Both the position numbers and the translations under genes were made by a program. A model generated the notes under the pieces. It did not search any database, was not told where the DNA came from, and was given only the letters and a program-made list of their open reading frames with translations. Shown one piece after another: positions 16,998-25,691 of a stretch of DNA of 58,623 nucleotides (positions are counted from its first letter, which is position 1; every line of letters starts with the position of its first letter). Origin of the DNA: Bacillota bacterium (lineage in GTDB: Bacteria; Bacillota; Clostridia; Christensenellales; SZUA-584); contig JAEWBO010000018.1 in NCBI GenBank assembly GCA_023391105.1, positions 1 through 58,623 on the forward strand, in the 5' to 3' direction.

Positions 16998-17588
16998 TCA
17001 ACTCAGCTTTTTAATCAGCAACGAAGCAGTTACGCCTTTGCGGGGCAACTCTGCATTGACTGTTGAGTGTGACATCATAATTAAGCGCAAAGCAGAGCTT
17101 TGTTTTAACTCAGCTAAAACTGCGGCTGTGTACATCCGTTCTTTGTGGCTGACCGAATGCCTGATTATACTGCCCGGAAGATTTTTACCATCTGCCTGCA
17201 GCGCAAAGGTTGCTTTAGCGGCTGTGGACGCAGATATAATGACAGAATAGCTGATTTCGTAAACGCCAGCTGTTTCAATAAAAATATTCGGAGACTGCTC
17301 TTCATGCCAGATACCCGATAATACCGAATGTCTGCCAAACTTGACAGGCGCGACATTTCCCGAATCCGAAACAGATAAGCTCTGCGAACCTGTATGATAC
17401 ATGAAACCAAAGACGGCTTGAGCGCCTGCATACGCGGGCTTTAAGCATCCTGATGTCCTGTTTTCAATAGTTTGAACAGACAATCGTGAAACCTCAGGTA
17501 CGGCATCTGCTTTAGGTATATACTTCCAGTTCTGGTTCTGTTCGCTCTGCGAACGCATTCCACGGCTTGTATGATATGTACGAGACAT
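16998..17588 (-). CDS. exosporium-type C1q/BclA C-terminal-like protein
   Basis: 196 residues. The C-terminal 140 residues resemble the TNF/C1q-like jelly roll at the end of BclA-type spore surface glycoproteins: FGFMYHTGSQSLSVSDSGNV, GVYEISYSVIISAS, then LPRKGVTASLLIKKLS closing the last strand. There is no signal peptide, no membrane segment and no Gly-X-Y collagen region, so only the trimerising head is present behind a basic, Gln/Asn-rich lead. Start behind AAGGAGAAA. A spore-surface or appendage role is inferred from the fold and from the sporulating host. Confidence 0.6.
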   Translation of the reverse strand: MSRTYHTSRGMRSQSEQNQNWKYIPKADAVPEVSRLSVQTIENRTSGCLKPAYAGAQAVFGFMYHTGSQSLSVSDSGNVAPVKFGRHSVLSGIWHEEQSPNIFIETAGVYEISYSVIISASTAAKATFALQADGKNLPGSIIRHSVSHKERMYTAAVLAELKQSSALRLIMMSHSTVNAELPRKGVTASLLIKKLS

Positions 17589-17654
17589 TTGATTTCTCCT
17601 TTTATGAAATGTTTTCTAATATAGTCTATTTGCGTTTAGTTAAAGCGTGCAACG

Positions 17655-17682
17655 AAAAAAGCCCGGCCATACACCGGACTTT
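17655..17682 (-). terminator. terminator of the small basic protein gene
   Basis: AAAGTCCGG pairs with CCGGGCTTT (one G-T wobble), loop of 7, followed by TTTTTT on the minus strand, 4 nt after the stop of the 53-residue gene. Confidence 0.88.
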
Positions 17683-17686
17683 TAGC

Positions 17687-17848
17687 TTAGTGACTGATCC
17701 TACTATCAGCTTTTTTTCCGCCGGTCTTTGCTTTCCCCTGAATTTCCGGCACGGGCGGCTGTTCGTTTCTCTTATAATGCTGCGTCTTGTTGCTCTCTGT
17801 CCCATGCGGCTCAGATGGATCAGGGCGGCGCATGCCTGCTTTTGCCAT
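17687..17848 (-). CDS. small basic protein, probably forespore-expressed
   Basis: 53 residues, MAKAGMRRPDPSEPHGTESN at the start and EQPPVPEIQGKAKTGGKKA toward the end: hydrophilic, basic, Pro/Gly/Lys-rich, with no hydrophobic core. Strong Shine-Dalgarno GAGGAAGG, a clean terminator just after the stop, and an exact CATACTA box upstream at the right distance for a sigma-F/G promoter. These suggest a small spore protein. It is not an alpha/beta-type SASP by motif. A longer overlapping frame in this stretch lacks a ribosome binding site and is rejected. Confidence 0.7.
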   Translation of the reverse strand: MAKAGMRRPDPSEPHGTESNKTQHYKRNEQPPVPEIQGKAKTGGKKADSRISH

Positions 17849-17873
17849 AAATAGCCTTCCTCTCTTTTATCAT

Positions 17874-17880
17874 TAGTATG
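17874..17880 (-). promoter_or_regulatory. sigma-F/G-like -10 box CATACTA
   Basis: Exact match to the forespore sigma -10 consensus, about 26 nt upstream of the small basic gene's start. The -35 side is weak, so this is suggestive only. Confidence 0.45.
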
Positions 17881-17938
17881 GCCTTCTATAGCCAAAAATC
17901 GTAAATTTTTTTTTGAACATTTTATGTAATTTTTACGC

Positions 17939-17968
17939 TTGACAAAAACATATGTTCCTGTATATACT
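17939..17968 (+). promoter_or_regulatory. promoter of the MATE exporter gene
   Basis: TTGACA (17939-17944), 18-bp spacer, TATACT (17963-17968), ending 32 nt before the TTG start. This placement excludes the longer frame that would begin inside the -10. Confidence 0.75.
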
Positions 17969-18000
17969 TGCACATATTGTCCAGAAACGAGGTAAAATCA

Positions 18001-19362
18001 TTGGATCATACAAAGCAACTTGGTACTGCTCCCATTTTAAGGCTTGTTATCAAATTCTCATTGCCGACGATTTTTGCAATGATCGTCAACGCAATTTATA
18101 ACATAGTCGACCGCATATTTGTGGGTAAGTTTGTCGGTGAGGACGCTCTTGGCGGCTTAACTGTGTCTTTCCCGCTCATGATGATCGGATTTGCAATCGG
18201 CACATTGTTCGCCATTGGCGGTGCCACGCTTATTTCTATTAAATTTGGCGAACAAAAACTTGATGAAGCCAATAAGGTTTATGGCAACACGACCACGCTG
18301 ATACTGATTAGCGGCTTGTGCTTGACGATTCTCGGCCAAATTTTCTTGACGCCGCTCCTTGAACTGTCCGGCGCGACAGAAGCGAATTTTTCATACGCTT
18401 CCTCATATATGCGCATTATCATCATCGGGCTTGTGTTTCAGCTCTTTTCGTTTACGATGGCGGCAGTCGTTCGAAGCGAAGGAAAGCCGTTCCTGTCGAT
18501 GATCAGCCAGATTCTTTCAGCAGTCACCAACATTGTGCTGGACTATATCTTTATCGGTCCGCTGAATATGGGTGTAGAAGGCGCTGCGATTGCGACAGTC
18601 TTAGGTCAGCTTGTCGGCTTCGCAATCCTCTTGCATTACTATTTAATATCCAAGAAAAGCCTGCTCAAGCTGAAATGGGCTTATTTAAAGCTGCGCTGGG
18701 CTTATGTCCGCCAGATCATAGTGATCGGCGCCTCGAGCTTTGTGATCAACCTTGGAACGGGTATTTCCGCTTCGTTTACTAATGGCGCCTTGGCCGTTTA
18801 TGGCGGTGATGCCGCGATTACATCATTTGGCGCTATCAACAGCTTGTTTACGTTGGTGTTGATGCCGGTTATTGGCCTTCTTCAGGGAATCGGGCCCATC
18901 ATGGGGTACAACCATGGCATGGGCCAGCGCTCAAGGGTTTGGAAGACACTCTGGTCAGGTGTGGGGCTTGGCTGTATATTTACCTTTTCACTGTTCATTT
19001 TGATGGAGGTTTTCCCCGAAGCATTTGCCTCGCTGTTTCTCGACCCTTCCTCACCAACGATGGCTGTGTGCGCAAACGGTTTGCGTCTGCAGATGCTGGC
19101 TTTGCCCGTTCTATCGTTCAGCGTGTTATCTACGGCATATTTTCAATCCACAGCTCAAGGGAAAAAGAGCTTTTTCATCAGTCTGATTCGTCAATTGCTT
19201 GTAATCGTGGGCGTGCTGATATTGCCGCATTTCCTTCAGCTAACGGGCGTATGGCTGTCCGGCCCGTTCTCAGAGCTGTTGTCTTTGGTGATCGCTGCGT
19301 TCATGCTCGTGGCCGACCGGCGCTCAAATAATGCGGAACCGATTTTACAGGAAGCCGCTTAA
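18001..19362 (+). CDS. MATE-family multidrug exporter
   Basis: 453 residues, twelve predicted membrane helices in two homologous halves. It exports cationic drugs or metabolites in exchange for Na+ or H+. Family marks: the N-terminal LVIKFSLPTIFAMIVNAIYN and VDRIFVGKFVGEDALGG, the mid-loop SEGKPFLSMISQILSAVTN, and the second-half GIGPIMGYNHGMGQ. The start is a TTG at 18001 behind GAGGTAAA; the in-frame TTG at 17968 overlaps the promoter. Its best family match is the DinF/NorM-like VmrA group. Monocistronic; substrate unknown. Confidence 0.92.
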   Translation: MDHTKQLGTAPILRLVIKFSLPTIFAMIVNAIYNIVDRIFVGKFVGEDALGGLTVSFPLMMIGFAIGTLFAIGGATLISIKFGEQKLDEANKVYGNTTTLILISGLCLTILGQIFLTPLLELSGATEANFSYASSYMRIIIIGLVFQLFSFTMAAVVRSEGKPFLSMISQILSAVTNIVLDYIFIGPLNMGVEGAAIATVLGQLVGFAILLHYYLISKKSLLKLKWAYLKLRWAYVRQIIVIGASSFVINLGTGISASFTNGALAVYGGDAAITSFGAINSLFTLVLMPVIGLLQGIGPIMGYNHGMGQRSRVWKTLWSGVGLGCIFTFSLFILMEVFPEAFASLFLDPSSPTMAVCANGLRLQMLALPVLSFSVLSTAYFQSTAQGKKSFFISLIRQLLVIVGVLILPHFLQLTGVWLSGPFSELLSLVIAAFMLVADRRSNNAEPILQEAA

Positions 19363-19382
19363 AAAATCTCATGCAATGAACA

Positions 19383-19496
19383 AAGGACCATACCGTCATT
19401 AATGTGGCATGATCCTTATTAATAAATATGAGCAGGTCGTTATGACCTGCTCGATTTATATGAAAAGAGCAATAATTGGAGGGCAATTGCTCTTTT
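19383..19496. terminator. three consecutive hairpins between convergent genes
   Basis: Between the MATE gene (plus) and the histidine kinase gene (minus) lie three palindromes: an imperfect one (19383-19417), a perfect 9-bp stem (19430-19438 with 19444-19452), and an 11-bp stem AAAAGAGCAAT/ATTGCTCTTTT (19463-19473 with 19486-19496). The last has A and T tracts on both sides and should terminate transcription from both directions. Confidence 0.75.
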
Positions 19497-19505
19497 ATAT
19501 AACCT

Positions 19506-21074
19506 CTATCTTTCCCTGAAACGTTTGACATCAAACCAGAAAATCACACCGTCCTGCACATTTTCTACACCGAAGTGCTGACCCATGACTGTCTGTATCG
19601 CTTTCACCACCGAGAGGCCAAGTCCATAGCTGTCTTTAACGCGTGTGCGGGCATCATCCGCTTTATAAAAGCTTTTCCATATATTTTCCATCATATCTTC
19701 ACAGAGGTGTTTTCCTGTGTTAAACACCGATATACGAATCGTCTCATCCAACACCCTCGTCGATATTCTGACCTGCTTTCTCTCATCTCCATAGCGTGCT
19801 GCATTGGAGACGTAGTTTGCAAGCACCTGCTCAAAACGCATCGCGTCAAATATGCCAAAATCATTTTCCTCAAGCTCAAGAAGGATACTCAGACCGTTTT
19901 GCGCGATAAAGCCGTCATATTTATCAATGAAGCTCATAATTCTTTCTTTGACAGACAGCTTTGCATTAATAATTTCGGTGCGTCCGCTCTCCATTCGCGA
20001 CAAATCCAGCATTTCCTTAAGCAGCCGACTCATCTTTGCTGCTTCCTCTGCTATGATTTCGATGTAAAAATCCTTTTGCTGCTCAGTGCTTGCAAATCCT
20101 GCGTTCATTTCGTCGGCATATCCCTTAATGAGAGCAAGTGGCGTTCTTAATTCATGAGACGCGTTGGAAATAAACTGCCGCTGTGCGATAATATCCTTTT
20201 CAAGCTGCATGTTCTGCTTGCGCAGCGTCATTAGCGCGTTTTTCAGCTCATCTCCCAGATGGTTGATGTCCTCGCCCAGGCTTTGCAATTCATCGCCCGT
20301 TGTGACATCACACTTGCTGCCAAAGTTCAACGCGGCAAGCTCCCCCACCGTATTTTGTATTTGTCTGATCGGGCGTGTGAAGCGCTTTGACATCTTAAAA
20401 ACGATATACATTGATACACCCAGTGTCAGCGTCGCACAAGCCAAAAGCAAAATATTGGCCTGCTGTACGCTTTGATTGATGGGTTCTATGGCCTGTGAGA
20501 TATAAATCGAGAAACCATTTTCCAACGATTTTGTGCAAACCATCATCTCGATTTCAGACTTTGGCTCCTTTATTGTACCAATATAGATGTCATCCCCCAC
20601 TTGGGTGAAGTTAGACATTCGTCTATGCAGAAATGAATTCTGCTTCAACCAATCCTCGTTCTGTGGGTAATCATTATTATCCGGGGTAATGGATGGATTG
20701 TCCAATGAAGCAGGAGGCATATCAGCCAAATCAAAGCTATCTTGCTGCCCAGCCTCACTTGATAATGGCCTTTGTGCGAAGCCGAACTCCGGAGATGATG
20801 ACCACAAAATTTCCTTCTCATCATGTATCATTACGTCATATGAGTTACCGGCTATCTGCGCACGAATTTCTTCTCCCCAAATATCACGTTCCTGCGTATA
20901 ATCCATATCTGTCAGTATATCCATCGCATGCAGCATCGTGTTTTTTACCATGCTGTAATACAGCGGTCGCAGCAAAAGCGTGTTGGATAGCAAAATCAGC
21001 GTGGATATGCCAATAACCAGGGCGGTGATATATAGAAAAAGCCGTTTTGTAATGCTTGTTTTGAGCTTTCTCAT
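19506..21074 (-). CDS. sensor histidine kinase of the MacAB-like exporter
   Basis: 522 residues. TM1 at about 13-32, an extracytoplasmic sensor of about 165 residues, TM2 at about 206-226, then HAMP (residues about 228-280), the dimerisation helix with FISNASHELRTPLALIKGY (phosphorylated His307), the N box FEQVLANYVSNAARYGDE, and the late G box DSYGLGLSVVKAI. The start overlaps the response regulator stop by 4 nt (ATGA). Co-transcribed with the exporter it most likely controls. The sensor domain has no recognised family. Confidence 0.92.
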   Translation of the reverse strand: MRKLKTSITKRLFLYITALVIGISTLILLSNTLLLRPLYYSMVKNTMLHAMDILTDMDYTQERDIWGEEIRAQIAGNSYDVMIHDEKEILWSSSPEFGFAQRPLSSEAGQQDSFDLADMPPASLDNPSITPDNNDYPQNEDWLKQNSFLHRRMSNFTQVGDDIYIGTIKEPKSEIEMMVCTKSLENGFSIYISQAIEPINQSVQQANILLLACATLTLGVSMYIVFKMSKRFTRPIRQIQNTVGELAALNFGSKCDVTTGDELQSLGEDINHLGDELKNALMTLRKQNMQLEKDIIAQRQFISNASHELRTPLALIKGYADEMNAGFASTEQQKDFYIEIIAEEAAKMSRLLKEMLDLSRMESGRTEIINAKLSVKERIMSFIDKYDGFIAQNGLSILLELEENDFGIFDAMRFEQVLANYVSNAARYGDERKQVRISTRVLDETIRISVFNTGKHLCEDMMENIWKSFYKADDARTRVKDSYGLGLSVVKAIQTVMGQHFGVENVQDGVIFWFDVKRFRER

Positions 21075-21754
21075 GGCAAAACCTCAAAGCGGTAGCCGTA
21101 GCCCCGCAGCGTGGCAATATAAGCGCCGCATTTGCCAAGCTTGGTGCGCAGCCGGTTGATATGCGTATCCACCGTATTGGACGTTCCAAGATAATCGTAG
21201 CCCCATACGGACTCTAAAATCTGGTCTCTGCTTAACGAAATCTTTTCATTCTCAGCAAGATAAACGAGCAAATCATATTCCTTGCGGCTTAACACCACAG
21301 GCGCACCATCAATCAAAACCTCTCGCGCAGCCGTGTCAATCTTCATATATCCAAAAACAGTGCGCTGCGGTGCCTGGCTTCTTCTGAATAACGCATCCAC
21401 GCGCGCTGCCAATACCATGGGCGTAAACGGCTTTATGATATAATCGTCGGCACCGCACTCAAACCCCTTAACCTGATCGTAATCTTCACTCTTGGCAGTC
21501 AGCATAAGGATGGGACACGTTGATAAAGTTCTTAACCTTTCACAGCATGTCAATCCGTCCATTACAGGCATCATCACATCAAGTATCACCATATCGGGCG
21601 ACGTTTCTTCAAACACAGTTAATGCTTCTTTGCCATTCTCCGCTTCGACAACTGAGTATCCTCGGTTCTCAAGCACAATTCGCAGCAAATCTCTCAGACG
21701 CGTTTCATCGTCGACAACAAGTATTGTCAGTTTTTTTCGTTCATCGTGTTTCAT
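21071..21754 (-). CDS. OmpR/PhoB-family response regulator
   Basis: 227 residues: receiver domain with DDE (residues 15-17), phosphoacceptor Asp59 in MVILDVMMPVMDG and Lys in YIIKPFTPMVLAA, then a C-terminal winged helix ending RLRTKLGKCGAYIATLRGYG. Partner of the overlapping kinase. A candidate direct-repeat binding site lies upstream of the exporter operon (25601-25616), suggesting that it autoregulates the five-gene unit. Confidence 0.93.
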   Translation of the reverse strand: MKHDERKKLTILVVDDETRLRDLLRIVLENRGYSVVEAENGKEALTVFEETSPDMVILDVMMPVMDGLTCCERLRTLSTCPILMLTAKSEDYDQVKGFECGADDYIIKPFTPMVLAARVDALFRRSQAPQRTVFGYMKIDTAAREVLIDGAPVVLSRKEYDLLVYLAENEKISLSRDQILESVWGYDYLGTSNTVDTHINRLRTKLGKCGAYIATLRGYGYRFEVLP

Positions 21755-21826
21755 TTTTACCCCTGACTATTATACCACCCTTAACATACGCGTCTTTGAA
21801 TTTTCTGTGAACGAGACTGGACAGCA

Positions 21827-21853
21827 GGCAGCATGTCTCCCTGTCATGCTGCC
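21827..21853 (-). other. stem-loop between exporter and two-component genes
   Basis: Perfect 9-bp stem GGCAGCATG/CATGCTGCC (21827-21835 with 21845-21853) with no T-tract on either side. It lies within the presumed operon, between the permease and response regulator genes, and could reduce read-through or stabilise the upstream mRNA. Confidence 0.5.
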
Positions 21854-21880
21854 GTACCAACCATATTTGTATTGCACGTC

Positions 21881-23047
21881 TTATTCGTACCTGAGCGCTT
21901 CAATGGGATTGAGCTTGGAGGCCTTTATTGCCGGATATATACCAAAACCCACACCGACGATTACTGAGAATCCAAGCGCCATCAGCATCACCCCTGATTG
22001 TACCGTCACCTGCGTATCCATCAATGACCCGACAAAGCCGGAGCCAAACTGGGCAAGCAATATACCGATCAACCCACCGATACCGCTGACAATGATCGCT
22101 TCAAGCAGGAACTGCATGAGTATATCCTTGCGTGTGGCACCGATGGCCTTTTCTATGCCGATTTCACGCGTTCTTTCCATCACCGATACCAACATAATAT
22201 TCATGATGCCAATACCCCCGACTAGCAATGATATTCCCGCGATGCCGCCCAGCATCGCTGTTTGCGTGGCTGTTACCTCATCCAGCGACTCAAGAATGCT
22301 ATCCTGACTGTTTACGGAAAATCCATTATCTTCGGTTGAGTACTGAAGAAGATAGTTTTCTATGCTCGCCTGCGCGATCTCCACCGTATCCGCAGAAGAT
22401 GCGCTTGCGTATATTGTGAATATTGTTGTGTTCTGTATTTGCCTTTGTGCGGTCACAAACGGTATCATCACAATTTCGTCACCACTGGTGGTTTCATCGT
22501 CACCCTGCTCGGCAAGCAGACCAATGATTTCATAATTGACGCCATTGATAGATATCGTTTCACCCACAACATCCAAAGAGCTGTACAATTCAACCGCGAT
22601 ATCTCGTCCGATCACTGCCACTTTTAACCGATTGGCGTTATCCCTGTCGGTCACGAATCTGCCGCTTGTCACTTCATACTCCCTGATATCTTCGTAGTCC
22701 GGCATCACACCGGCTACTGTGATATCCTCCATGCTTGTCGTACCGTTCTTGACGGTGTAGGTCGTGGAAATATACGGCGATACAGCACCTACGCCCGGAA
22801 GATTTCCCATACCTTCCACATCATCAATATCCATATCTGCACGGTTGTCCCGAATGCTAACCGTCAACAGATTGGAGCCCAGTCCTACTATCTGCTCCGT
22901 GACCGCAGCATTCGAGCTCTGTCCCACAGAAACGAGAGCCGTCACGGCAAATATGCCGATGATAATCCCAAGCATTGTCAGAAAGGAGCGGAGCTTGTGC
23001 ACCCAGACTGCATTTAAAGCCGAAAAAATAATCTCAATCAATTTCAT
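21881..23047 (-). CDS. MacB-type ABC exporter permease
   Basis: 388 residues: TM1 at about 20-43 (FLTMLGIIIGIFAVTALVSV), a large extracytoplasmic MacB core domain (about 45-265), then three C-terminal helices of the FtsX fold with the family loop SVMERTREIGIEKAIGATRK. It acts with the ATPase whose gene it overlaps (ATGA at 23047-23044) and the HlyD-like adaptor. In Gram-positives such systems export peptides or antibiotics and respond to envelope stress (family knowledge). Confidence 0.92.
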   Translation of the reverse strand: MKLIEIIFSALNAVWVHKLRSFLTMLGIIIGIFAVTALVSVGQSSNAAVTEQIVGLGSNLLTVSIRDNRADMDIDDVEGMGNLPGVGAVSPYISTTYTVKNGTTSMEDITVAGVMPDYEDIREYEVTSGRFVTDRDNANRLKVAVIGRDIAVELYSSLDVVGETISINGVNYEIIGLLAEQGDDETTSGDEIVMIPFVTAQRQIQNTTIFTIYASASSADTVEIAQASIENYLLQYSTEDNGFSVNSQDSILESLDEVTATQTAMLGGIAGISLLVGGIGIMNIMLVSVMERTREIGIEKAIGATRKDILMQFLLEAIIVSGIGGLIGILLAQFGSGFVGSLMDTQVTVQSGVMLMALGFSVIVGVGFGIYPAIKASKLNPIEALRYE

Positions 23048-23736
23048 AGCTTGCTTCCTTTCCTCACATCAGAGACAATCTTTCCGTCGAAGAGTTGTAT
23101 GACTCTTTCCGCTTGTTGAGCAACATTGCTGTCGTGTGTAATCAGTATAATCGTGTTACCCGAAGCGTGAAGCTCCTTCATTAAAGTCATGATTTCTTTG
23201 CTGCTTTTTGAATCCAGATTACCTGTGGGTTCGTCAGCGAGTATCACTGGCGGCCTGTTGATCAGAGAGCGTGCGATAGCGACGCGCTGCTGCTGTCCTC
23301 CCGATAGAGCGGCAGGTCTGTGCTTGATTCTATCCTGTAATCCAACCTTTTCTAAAGCTTCCAACGTCCGTTGCTTGCGTTCCTGCTTCTTTACACCGGC
23401 GTATTTTGCGGGTCTTTCGACGTTCTCAAACGCTGTCATTTTCTTAAGCAGGTTAAACTGCTGAAATATAAAGCCTATCTTCCTGTTTCTCACTTTTGCG
23501 AGGCGCTTGTCGGAGAAGGACGATATATCCTCGCCATCCAGCAGATAAGTTCCTGATGTGGGGCTGTCAAGGCACCCGATCATGTTCATCAGCGTCGATT
23601 TTCCGCTGCCGGAGGCTCCGACAATCGCCACAAACTCACGCTCTTCGATCTTAAGGTTCACACCATCCAGCGCATGAACTTTTTCGCTGCCCATTTCGTA
23701 AATTTTGTACATGTCTTTAATTTCTATCAATGCCAC
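23044..23736 (-). CDS. MacB-type ABC exporter ATPase (LolD-like)
   Basis: 230 residues. Walker A IVGASGSGKSTLMNMIG, the LolD-group signature LSGGQQQRVAIARSL, Walker B PPVILADEPTGNLDS, switch His in IILITHDSN. GTG start behind GGCGGTGAT; upstream neighbour is the adaptor, 42 nt away. Confidence 0.94.
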   Translation of the reverse strand: MALIEIKDMYKIYEMGSEKVHALDGVNLKIEEREFVAIVGASGSGKSTLMNMIGCLDSPTSGTYLLDGEDISSFSDKRLAKVRNRKIGFIFQQFNLLKKMTAFENVERPAKYAGVKKQERKQRTLEALEKVGLQDRIKHRPAALSGGQQQRVAIARSLINRPPVILADEPTGNLDSKSSKEIMTLMKELHASGNTIILITHDSNVAQQAERVIQLFDGKIVSDVRKGSKL

Positions 23737-23778
23737 CTTATATCACCGCCTGTCTTATACATCATCATACAGGTCACC

Positions 23779-25518
23779 TTAATTTCTTCCCGGGCCGCCG
23801 GCAAAGCCGCCGCTAGGCATCTGACGATCACCGCCCCCCGGGAAATTGCCGCCTTCACCGTTCATCGGGCCCATAGCGCCCATATTCATCGGAAAACCAT
23901 ATTCGCTCGAATCGTCATCCGAAGCAGGCTGCAGCACGCTCTCACCCTCGCTCAGGCCGCTCTTAATTTCTATGTAGTAAGCATTTTCAATTCCTGTCTC
24001 CACAGCGCGAACCTCTGCATACAACAGCTCTGTCGGATCAGACAATACGCTTATACCCAAGGACTGTGCGTCATCTCCCATATATTGGGCAAGACCTGTA
24101 TAATCATTGCTATCAATCAGCGACTGAATGGCCATCTTTTCTGCGTCACTGCGTTCCACCTTTACCATCACATAGCTCATGTTACCGGATGTCCTCAAAT
24201 CATCGACGGGCAGCAATACTGCGCCTGTCGCTTCCTGTGCTTTGATCTCGCAATTCAGCGTCATATTAATTTTAAACCTGTCATCATCCTGAATGGATAC
24301 ATTGACGTTAAATGTGGTGATACCGCCCGATGCCGTACCCATATCGGAAATTCCGGTAACAGTGCCTTCAAATACTTCTCCGGGAAGGCTATCGAGCTCC
24401 ACATCCACGTTCTGCCCGAGCTCTATTGAGTTAATATCAAGCTCATCCACAGATACCGTTGCAATCCACGTATCTGTTGACTGGATAGACATCAGCACCG
24501 AGTCTTCTTCACATACCATGCCATCGCTGACGCTTATCGAGCTCACCACACCCGCTGAAGGAGACACGATCTGCCCCGCTTCAATATGGCCTGTTAAAAT
24601 CTCGTATTGAGCCTGCAAATCAGCAAGCGTTGCGTACATATCCTTGACTTCCAGAGAATACTGCGATGCACGATAGATGGTTTCGCCCGCTTCAATTTCC
24701 TCGTCCTCAGAAAAATTAACATCCGATATGATACCGTAGCTGCTTTCCACCGGTATATAAGCCGCAAGCTCAATTTTACCTGTAAAAAGCTCGTTCCCAG
24801 CCGTGTCATATACCACAGCATCCGCTCCCACTGTACGGGTTACGGTATCTATGCTCACGTACAACGCGCCGTTTTCGTTCGTCACCACGCCGTCATAAGA
24901 CGAACCCTCACATTTCACACTTATCGTGTCTCCTTCCGCAAGACTACTGCCCTCTGCGTTGATGATCTCTCTTTCCTCCGTCGCGATCAACGCCACGTAA
25001 CCGTACTCATCCATTGCGGTCTCAATCTCATCATCCTCATCGAGCATCACGTTTTTTACCCAACCGTCTGCAGGTGATTTAATCGAAAGCGATGTCGTCA
25101 CGTTATTTGTCGTGTCGATGCTGATCTGCTGCGACATGACCTGTGCTTTCAGGTCGTTCGCATACGTTTGCATCGCATCGGTATCGAGCGTTGCAATTGG
25201 CTGATCCGCGTCGATCGTATCTCCCGCTTGCACAAGGACATCATCAACAGCCAGATACCCGTCAGTCGTTATATCCAGCGTTTGTGCGCTCGCCAGATTG
25301 CCGCTGCCAGAAACGGTCAAGGATATGTCACCCGTTCGGATCGTGTCAAACGTTGGTTCGCCATTTTTCGCACTGGGTTTTGTCGATCCGCCCGATACCC
25401 CAAAATAGATGCCTAACCCTGCGCCGGCAATCACCACTGCCAACACGATAACGGTAATGCGCTTCGTTTCTTTTTTCATCTTTTTAAAACTGAGTTTTTT
25501 CAACTTTTCTTTTTCCAT
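23779..25518 (-). CDS. HlyD/MacA-like adaptor subunit of the exporter
   Basis: 579 residues from MEKEKLKKL, whose ATG has AAAGGTGA at good spacing. N-terminal membrane anchor (about residues 21-42), lipoyl/barrel-sandwich halves (DTITADGYLAV-type region and the paired SIKSPADGWVKNVML and SPSAGVVSSISVS), a beta-barrel domain, and an unusual tail of about 40 residues rich in Gly, Met and Pro (GFPMNMGAMGPMNGEGG). The tail is surface-exposed by prediction. Longer than E. coli MacA (about 370); a second lipoyl-like insertion lies near residues 100-250. First gene of the operon with ATPase, permease and two-component system. Confidence 0.87.
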   Translation of the reverse strand: MEKEKLKKLSFKKMKKETKRITVIVLAVVIAGAGLGIYFGVSGGSTKPSAKNGEPTFDTIRTGDISLTVSGSGNLASAQTLDITTDGYLAVDDVLVQAGDTIDADQPIATLDTDAMQTYANDLKAQVMSQQISIDTTNNVTTSLSIKSPADGWVKNVMLDEDDEIETAMDEYGYVALIATEEREIINAEGSSLAEGDTISVKCEGSSYDGVVTNENGALYVSIDTVTRTVGADAVVYDTAGNELFTGKIELAAYIPVESSYGIISDVNFSEDEEIEAGETIYRASQYSLEVKDMYATLADLQAQYEILTGHIEAGQIVSPSAGVVSSISVSDGMVCEEDSVLMSIQSTDTWIATVSVDELDINSIELGQNVDVELDSLPGEVFEGTVTGISDMGTASGGITTFNVNVSIQDDDRFKINMTLNCEIKAQEATGAVLLPVDDLRTSGNMSYVMVKVERSDAEKMAIQSLIDSNDYTGLAQYMGDDAQSLGISVLSDPTELLYAEVRAVETGIENAYYIEIKSGLSEGESVLQPASDDDSSEYGFPMNMGAMGPMNGEGGNFPGGGDRQMPSGGFAGGPGRN

Positions 25519-25562
25519 ATCCGTCACCTTTCGCATTATGGTATTCGTTTTAAATTGTGCTC

Positions 25563-25616
25563 ATTATATGGGGGCAATCTCACAACAACCTGTTAAAAAA
25601 ATGAATATTTCATGAA
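25563..25616 (-). promoter_or_regulatory. promoter with OmpR-type direct repeat upstream of the exporter operon
   Basis: A TATAAT box (25568-25563) lies about 45 nt before the adaptor start with no good -35 at the standard distance. About 33 nt upstream of it, the minus strand carries TTCAT-N6-TTCAT (25616-25601), an 11-bp-period direct repeat of the kind bound by PhoB/OmpR proteins. This fits activation by the response regulator of the same operon. Confidence 0.5.
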
Positions 25617-25635
25617 CAAGCAGCATTCGCGCAAT

Positions 25636-25673
25636 AAAAAAAGAACAGACGTTTTAAAATTCAACATCTGCCC
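25636..25673 (-). terminator. terminator of the adenylation/ACP/AOS gene
   Basis: GGGCAGATGTT pairs with AACGTCTGTTC (with wobbles), followed by TTTTTTT on the minus strand, about 19 nt after the stop. Confidence 0.85.
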
Positions 25674-25691
25674 TTTGCAAGTCCATTATTT

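Noticed and set aside
17626..17973. 115-codon minus-strand frame overlapping the small basic protein
   Set aside because: It spans a terminator and the MATE promoter region and has no ribosome site; the 53-codon frame with ribosome site and terminator is preferred.
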